From the NCBI RefSeq assembly GCF_011075055.1, contig NC_058143.1, positions 13,655,057-13,719,056 of the forward strand: DNA of 64,000 nt, in the 5' to 3' direction. The stretch comes from Mangifera indica. Lineage: Eukaryota; Streptophyta; Magnoliopsida; Sapindales; Anacardiaceae. The position numbers and the translations under genes were made by a program. Positions 58,161-64,000 of this stretch are shown here, piece after piece. Every line of letters begins with the position of its first letter. Position 1 is the first letter of the stretch. The notes under the pieces are model-generated. The model worked only from the letters and a program-made list of their open reading frames with translations. It did not search any database and was not told where the DNA came from.

Positions 58161-59416
58161 CTGGGTCCGCCGTGATAAACGGACAATGAAGGCAACAATT
58201 AATGGTCACTGGCTCAAAGAGCCCCATGTATTAAATAACTGGGAAAATATATTTAATAAGAGACAGCTATTATGGATTTAATTTAATAATAATTGTCTTT
58301 TAACACGATTCCACCTGAACGATTTCATAATATGGTTTAAGTATGACACCCTGGTGGTTGAATTGAATGTGATCAATTTTGTTTCATTTATTGGTTACCG
58401 GCATAATTAAGAAGGGAAGAAGAACTTTATGAAGGTGAACATGTCTATATATACCTACACTGAAGATGGAGAGAAAACCACATTGCAAAGAAAAGGAAGC
58501 GATTCGGGAGATACTAATACATTCCTCTGAGCTTCGGCGCTGGCAACTCTGGATAGTGATGCTGAGAAAACTATCTTTTATTCCGGGAAAATTACTCAGG
58601 TTCTCATGCACTTAATTTTCTTAGTTTTCTATACGATTAATTCGCTCAACTTATTTACCATTCATGTTTGATGTTTGGTTGGAAGAAATTAATAACTATA
58701 CATGAAATATTGGAATGACTTTTTGGATTGACTCAGGATCGGAAATATCATTAAATTGTCTTCCCATTCAAAAGCTTAATATTAAATAGTTCAAAAGACC
58801 TACTTATTAACATGAAACGTTGGAATTTTTTTTTTTAAATTTTTCTTTATCCTCTTGAGTGTAAGGATTTGAACTTTAGACCTTTGATTATGATACTGTG
58901 TTAACATTAAATTAGTTCAATCAATGTTTTAAAAACTAGATCAGATAACGATCCGGTGTAAAAGATGATTTAGTCCAATTGATATCCATAATAGTTGATT
59001 GGTGGTCAAACCGGTAAAAAATTATATAATTTATGATCAGATAAATAATTTTACTTATTTAACATTAAAATAAACACAGTTTGATGGTATATATATTCAA
59101 ATATGATAAATAAGATTTTAGTTTAAGTTTTTATAATAAATTTTTGAAAAAAAATCAATTTTTTATATTGATTGAGTCAAACCTAATTTTTTACATAATT
59201 TAATCGGTTTAGTTAACAATTAACGGTTCAACTAATCAAACTAAACATTTCCAGGCCATATGATCGACAAACATGGTCTCTGTAATTTTCTTATTAGAAT
59301 GAGTATTTTTTTTTTTTCCTTTTAACTAAAAAAGCAAACTCTTACCGGGTAGAGTTAACTTTTATTTGAAATTTTTGTCTTTTTTGGTCATTAAACCCTA
59401 TATGTTGTGTCATTAA

Positions 59417-59469
<53 letters not shown>

Positions 59470-59655
59470 GCGCACACACACACACACGAGAGATATTTTG
59501 AACAAAATAAAGTTTATCCACAATCAGTCTTATATATTCATAAATTAATTCTGAATACTATTTTATGTAATATAATTAATATTAATATCAAAGGCAGGCA
59601 AAATGATCTCTGTTTGAGGTTTAATATTATCATTCTCTATTATGTTGTTGACTAG
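58161..59655 (+). promoter_or_regulatory. Upstream block, TATA, leader exon and intron of DUF247 copy 7
   Basis: TATA-like TCTATATATA at 58444-58453; leader exon ending ATTACTCAG at 58599; intron 58600-59655 ending TTGACTAG. The leader has no ATG. A (TA)20 tract (59421-59460) followed by (CA)n (about 59472-59486) lies in the intron. Confidence 0.6.
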
Positions 59656-59665
59656 GTACTACAGT

Positions 59666-60919
59666 ATGAACACACATATGCGTACTGTTACTACAGGGCC
59701 CCGGGTGGTTCAGCAGACTTATGGGCCGCCAGATGACTCGAGGACTGATCCTCCAGATTCCTGTATCGATAGAGTCCCTCGTAGTATTCGTGCAGGAAAG
59801 AAAGAAGCCTACACTCCTAAAATACTTTCAATAGGCCCTTTACACCGTAGAGGAGAAGAATTACAAGACATGGACGGACGAAAAGAGCGTCATGAGGAGG
59901 GGTTTTTCAGACGAACTGAAAGGAATCGTGAGTATTTTTCAGAGATCATCAATACACACAGCAATCAGATACAAAATTTTTATTCAGGGACCTCTAACCT
60001 CGAGAATGATGAGCATTTTGATATGATTCGACGTGATGCTATTTTTATCTTAGAGCTCCTTTTGAGGAATTTTGAGGGAAATGCAAATGACAGGTTGTTA
60101 AGGATACCAGCTGATAAACTTGCTTTAAAGTTGGACTTGCTGTTACTGGAAAATCAACTTCCATATTTCTTACTCGAGGAAATATACAATTCAATTCGCA
60201 GTAGCCTCAGTAACCTCGGAAACCCGTCCTTCATTAAAATTTGTTTAAAATTCTTCAGGCCTCTGTTTTTTAGTTCTGATGTATCTGACGAACATGGATT
60301 CATGCATTTCACGGATATGCTAAGAGATACTCTAGTGCAAAACTTCCGAGCAGAGGACCGTCCTGAAGATTATGAAGGTAACGATTCAGAACCGTTACCT
60401 TGTGCCACGAAGCTACATGAATCAGGAGTGAAATTTACACGAGATCAATCGCCGTCCTTACTTGAGGTAAAATTTGAAGGAAGCGAGCTGAGAATGCCAC
60501 TACTTTCAGTTCACCACAAGACAGAAACTCTGCTTCGGAACATAATGGCTTTGGAGCAATGTAAGTATCACAGTCGTACTATCGTCTGTGATTATGTTAT
60601 ACTGCTAGATGATCTTATTGAAGACGAAAGGGATACGCAGTTGCTTGTTGATGCGGGAATTATTTCCAACTCCATTGGCGACTGCAAGGCATTAGCCAAT
60701 TTGTTCAACAAACTTAGCGTGGAAATTTGTTCATCTGGATATCATTACAATTATATTTACCAGGGTCTGAAGGGTCACTATAACAGTAAATACAATCGAG
60801 ACATGGCAAAATTGAAAAGCGTGTATTTTGGTGATATCTGGAAAGGTACAGCAACTATTGGAGCTTCTGTACTCTTGATACTCACTTTTCTACAAACCAT
60901 AAATTCTTTCAAGCGATAG
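59666..60919 (+). CDS. DUF247 (UPF0481) protein, intact divergent copy 7
   Basis: 417 residues from the first ATG after the acceptor (59666); an upstream in-frame ATG at 59642 is intronic. The first ~110 residues differ strongly from the other copies (CIDRVPRSIRAGKKEAYTPK keeps the family core), while from MIRRDAIFILELLLRN onward the protein is close to them: LLLLENQLPYFLLEE, LPCATKLHESGVKF, LRNIMALEQC, CDYVILLDDL, and the anchor GASVLLILTFLQTI. It carries a small insertion in the middle (SSLSNLGN, near residue 190). The frame is fully open. Divergence limited to the N-terminal third, with conserved intron and 3' half, is unusual within this family. Confidence 0.92.
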   Translation: MNTHMRTVTTGPRVVQQTYGPPDDSRTDPPDSCIDRVPRSIRAGKKEAYTPKILSIGPLHRRGEELQDMDGRKERHEEGFFRRTERNREYFSEIINTHSNQIQNFYSGTSNLENDEHFDMIRRDAIFILELLLRNFEGNANDRLLRIPADKLALKLDLLLLENQLPYFLLEEIYNSIRSSLSNLGNPSFIKICLKFFRPLFFSSDVSDEHGFMHFTDMLRDTLVQNFRAEDRPEDYEGNDSEPLPCATKLHESGVKFTRDQSPSLLEVKFEGSELRMPLLSVHHKTETLLRNIMALEQCKYHSRTIVCDYVILLDDLIEDERDTQLLVDAGIISNSIGDCKALANLFNKLSVEICSSGYHYNYIYQGLKGHYNSKYNRDMAKLKSVYFGDIWKGTATIGASVLLILTFLQTINSFKR

Positions 60920-60968
60920 TGAATTAGTTATTTTGCATTTGAAGCGTTGTCCGTTCATTATTATTGAT

Positions 60969-60974
60969 AATAAA
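60969..60974 (+). terminator. Poly(A) signal AATAAA of DUF247 copy 7
   Basis: AATAAA about 50 bp after the stop, in the shared TTGATAATAAAAGC context. Confidence 0.6.
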
Positions 60975-61917
60975 AGCTTTCTATTTACATATTATTCATT
61001 TTTAATCTATGTTTATATGTTTCATCATTTACCATAATCATCTCTTTGATCTTTAAAACCACTATTTTACTATAATCACTTTTTATGACATGCCTTCTAT
61101 TAATTACCCACCAGATAAATTTTAGGCTAAAGCAATTTAAGTAGGTCTTACAGCCTTAGTCTTAACAAATATATACCATATTTTGATTTGATAATTGTTG
61201 AGATGAGACAAACAACACCTCCTTGCATATTCAAGACAGTGATTGGACCATAACCCTTAAGCAAATTGGTCTAAGATTCTTTCACATGGGAGATAGGTCA
61301 TGCTATTTGAAACCTGGTCTTTAATAAGCGATCCTTTCGCTTCACCTCTCAAGCTAACTCTTGGAGTCATTCTTCCCATGGTTATTCTTCTCTATTACAT
61401 TATGTTTCTCTGTTTACAGTTTCATTAGTAATTAACAAAAAATGTATATTCTAATGTGTAGAGTTTGAAAATTTGTATATATAGAAGCTAATTATTCACA
61501 TGATTTTCTCTCTATTCTCTCTCTAAACCTCTATCCTTCTTATGCGATCAGAGCATTGAATACTAATGTCTAAAGCATGATTAACAATTCTCAACTTAAT
61601 TCAAATCATTTTACTCAAGTAACAATGGTAGAAGGCTTAACCAGTGTGAGTTACTCTTGACTGAATTAGAGCTCTTGTTTGAATTTAATCTTCTGCTCAA
61701 ATCTTTAGATTACATCTCCAAAATTGACTTGATCAAACTATCAATTTGAGAATTGTCAAGTGTTATTTCCATTTGAAGCTCATGACCATAAAGAGGCTAT
61801 AATTGTTCATTTCTTTGTCAATATCTTGAAACAACTAAAAAACTAAAATGAAAGAATAGTCCAGCGCCACAATTGCTTGTCAACGGAGGTTACTGACAAT
61901 TGAATGCCACTCCTAAC
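60975..61917. other. Intergenic DNA between convergent genes
   Basis: It matches 40152-40830 at first, then 46200-46740. No gene is seen. Confidence 0.5.
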
Positions 61918-63860
61918 TCAACACATCTGCGACGGTGGTGATAGTGGTGGTGGTGGTGGGTGGAGCTCTGGATGTTCTAATGCCAGCGGGTACATTAGCA
62001 TTGTCACACGTTTCATTAAAGAAAACACCCCATGACCAGTTCCATTCCAAATCTTCAGCATGGTCCTGCAATAAGATTTTTCTATCAGGCTTACAATTAT
62101 ATACTTGAATGTCTTCTATGAATTAACAACTTCCACCAACTTACATATCGAGACCGACTTTTCCTACTAGAAGTCTATAACTAGGATCTTCTTCATAAAT
62201 CTGGGCAAGTAATATAAAAGTTAGCTTACAATATTCCTGAAAGCAAAGAAGGAAAACTTTGTGAAAAAATATTACCTTTTTCATGCCCAGCACCTCATTG
62301 CATCCTTTGCATTTCACATATGCTAGCCGCGAAGTGCCACTCGAATGAAGAAAATGGTGCCCAGGGGGCTCAGCCACCAATTCAATACTACATAATTCAT
62401 CAAAATTATCAAGCTAAGTTTGTGCTAATAAGTCTGAAACCAAAATTTGAGTATACATGAAGGGATTTCTCACCTCTCTGAGAAAAAGATTCTCGGACTC
62501 ACCAAATCCTGCAAAATGCGTGCAAACAATAGTTAGATCAAGTAGATTTTTTTATCATACATAACTGTGTATAGATTTTATTACAAATATTCCAATGCCA
62601 GTGCCATCAAACAATTGCATTCATAAAAAAAAATTGTAAAGCAACCATACCAGTCTTATGCAAATCCCATGTTGACAAAAGCTTGGGTATGCATAGACAT
62701 CCCAATTTGCATGGAAATTATAAGAAAAGATTAATCAAATAACTTCTAAACATTCAAAGACATGTTTTGGCTTACAAAACTCGAAGGCAAAGCTCACTAT
62801 CTTGACAGAGAGCCTAAAAGAGACACTTTTTTAAATCAAGAAATCAATATTCATGTTATCTAAATAAATACTTGTTATTGATTAGGTAAAGTAAGATTGC
62901 TACATACAGCGAAAGGAAGCTAATGGTTCTAAATGATGCAGATTTTGCAGAGAAGCTCTCTGAAAATCATAAACAAAAGTCGCTTGAATAGGTTCGGAAA
63001 CACCGAGAGATAGATATATTACTATTTTATACACTCCTTGCTTCCAAGCAACCTGGGTATTGCATACTATACACAAGAAGAATGGAGGCTCATGTAGATG
63101 CAGTGGTGGCAGCGGCAGCCGAGGCATTGGCACGTGTACCATGAAGGAAAATATATCTTGACCATTCCAAAAATGTAGCAAGGTCCTACAGTAAAAATTT
63201 ATCTATTATCAGGAAAATAGAAGAAAAAATATACTTGAATGTCTTCCGTAATCTTACATTTTCAGAGCAACCGTTCCTTCGAGGGCTGCATTATCGGGAT
63301 CATGTTCACAAATCTGGACAGGTAACATAAAAATTATTCTCACTTTGGAGTTGAAAAATATTCAAGAAAATTAAGGAAAACTCCAAAAATATATATATTT
63401 ATATACAATTTTGTAGCCTATCCCTGTTTTGCATCCTCTACAATACGCCACAGCTGTTGCAGTGCCATCAAGATCATGGTGCTCATGGGGCTGAATGTCC
63501 AAGTTGATACTACAAAAACAGAATTCATCATAAAAGTATAAAACTTAAGTGCCCACTCAACATACAGTCCAGGTCTGAAACTAAAATTTGGGCAAGATGA
63601 AGGGATATATATCTTACTGTGGTCGGGGAATTAAAACTTCCCGTTCAGTTAAATCCTGAAAATTGCATCGAAAACAGTATTCATGAGAGATGCAGATCTA
63701 TGTGATCAATTAAGTCATGTTCCAAGAAACCATGAAACCATAAATTAAATCACAGAGATAGGAAGCTAATGGTTCAACAATATTCAGACTGTGATGAGAA
63801 GCTTACTGTTCTATATTCTCCTTCAGGGCTAGCAAAGTGAGTAAGGCATTGTCCACACAT
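61918..63860 (-). CDS. Tandem two-domain Yippee-like zinc-binding protein, copy 3
   Basis: The exon plan is that of copy 2, starting MCGQCLTHFA at 63860; the leader and TATA would lie beyond the right edge. Module 1 has HHDLDGTATAVAYCRGCKTG, module 2 FFLCIVCNTQVAW and HHFLHSSGTSRLAYVKCKGC. Splice signals match copy 2 except the last intron: the GTAG acceptor of copy 2 reads GTAAG here and would give an early stop. A TTGCAG acceptor 3' of it joins in phase to an exon at 61918-62065 ending PPSQMC, for about 254 residues. That reading also aligns with the exon after module 1 (MTLLHFWNG versus MTMLKIWNG), so it may be the ancestral form. Function unknown; cDNA is needed to settle the 3' end. Confidence 0.58.
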
Positions 63861-64000
63861 GAAGATAGGCGAGCCTGAATCAAAATTAAATCGCTCAAGA
63901 TCGTTATTTGCCATTGCAAGTCTGGTTGATAAAGATCTTCGGAACTTTAATGTGTGCTCTCAAGCGAAGAAGAAGAAGAAGAAGGGAATCTCCAAGAAAA
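63861..64000 (-). promoter_or_regulatory. 5' leader of Yippee-like copy 3 (partial)
   Basis: Matches the leader of copy 2, including the CTTCTTCTTCTTCTT tract. The window ends before the expected TATA box. Confidence 0.4.

Noticed and set aside
58384..58611. Minus-strand frames beginning MHENLSNF in several leader exons (26.4, 42.8 and 58.4 kb)
   Set aside because: They are antisense to the leader exon, differ in frame and length between copies and have no recognisable domain. Conservation reflects the duplicated leader, not coding.

Overview
The window is nuclear DNA from a eudicot plant; the species cannot be named from sequence alone. The evidence is a tandem family of plant-specific DUF247 (UPF0481) genes, spliced genes with GT-AG introns, Ty1/copia and Ty3/gypsy elements primed with the plant-typical TGGTATCAGAGC site, MULE- and hAT-type MITEs with clean target-site duplications, and AT-rich intergenic DNA.

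The backbone is a segmentally duplicated module. Each module has a conserved ~0.5-0.7 kb upstream block, a TATA box, an ATG-free leader exon, a 0.9-1.9 kb leader intron and one large DUF247 coding exon on the + strand. I find seven DUF247 loci. Three are intact (2474-3706, 38858-40099, 59666-60919). Two are nearly full length but broken near the N-terminus (32941-34169, 44507-45735). Two are 5' halves cut off against MULE termini (21533-22042, 50990-51480). Orphan upstream blocks without a gene lie near 18.7-19.3 kb and 26.2-26.9 kb. Three modules (near 2.5, 44.5 and 59.7 kb) also carry a convergent minus-strand spliced gene that I interpret as a tandem two-domain Yippee-like zinc protein. Two copies have open 9-exon models (46744-48718 and 61918-63860). 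The third (4876-6114 plus 15625-16386) is a pseudogene split by retrotransposons, and a more degraded relic lies at 17472-17900.

Region by region: 1-684 is the 5' end of a minus-strand copia element. 685-4875 is DUF247 module 1. 6115-15624 is a defective Ty3/gypsy chromovirus (TSD TAGAT) with an intact copia element nested in it at 8578-13301 (TSD GGACG, LTRs identical by eye). 17.9-30.7 kb is an accessory region of module fragments and MULE-type foldback elements. 30.8-46 kb holds three DUF247 modules (one intact) with MULE and hAT insertions in introns and flanks. 46.7-48.9 kb is the second Yippee-like gene. 49.5-58.1 kb is a second copy of the accessory block near 20.5-25.5 kb, with extra MULE relics. 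58.2-64 kb is the last DUF247/Yippee-like pair.

No tRNA, rRNA or CRISPR array was seen. The most interesting points are the DUF247/Yippee-like co-duplicating pair, the strongly diverged N-terminus of the last DUF247 copy, the apparently recent intact copia element, and MULE foldback elements whose 9-bp target duplications are confirmed by empty-site paralogues inside the same window.
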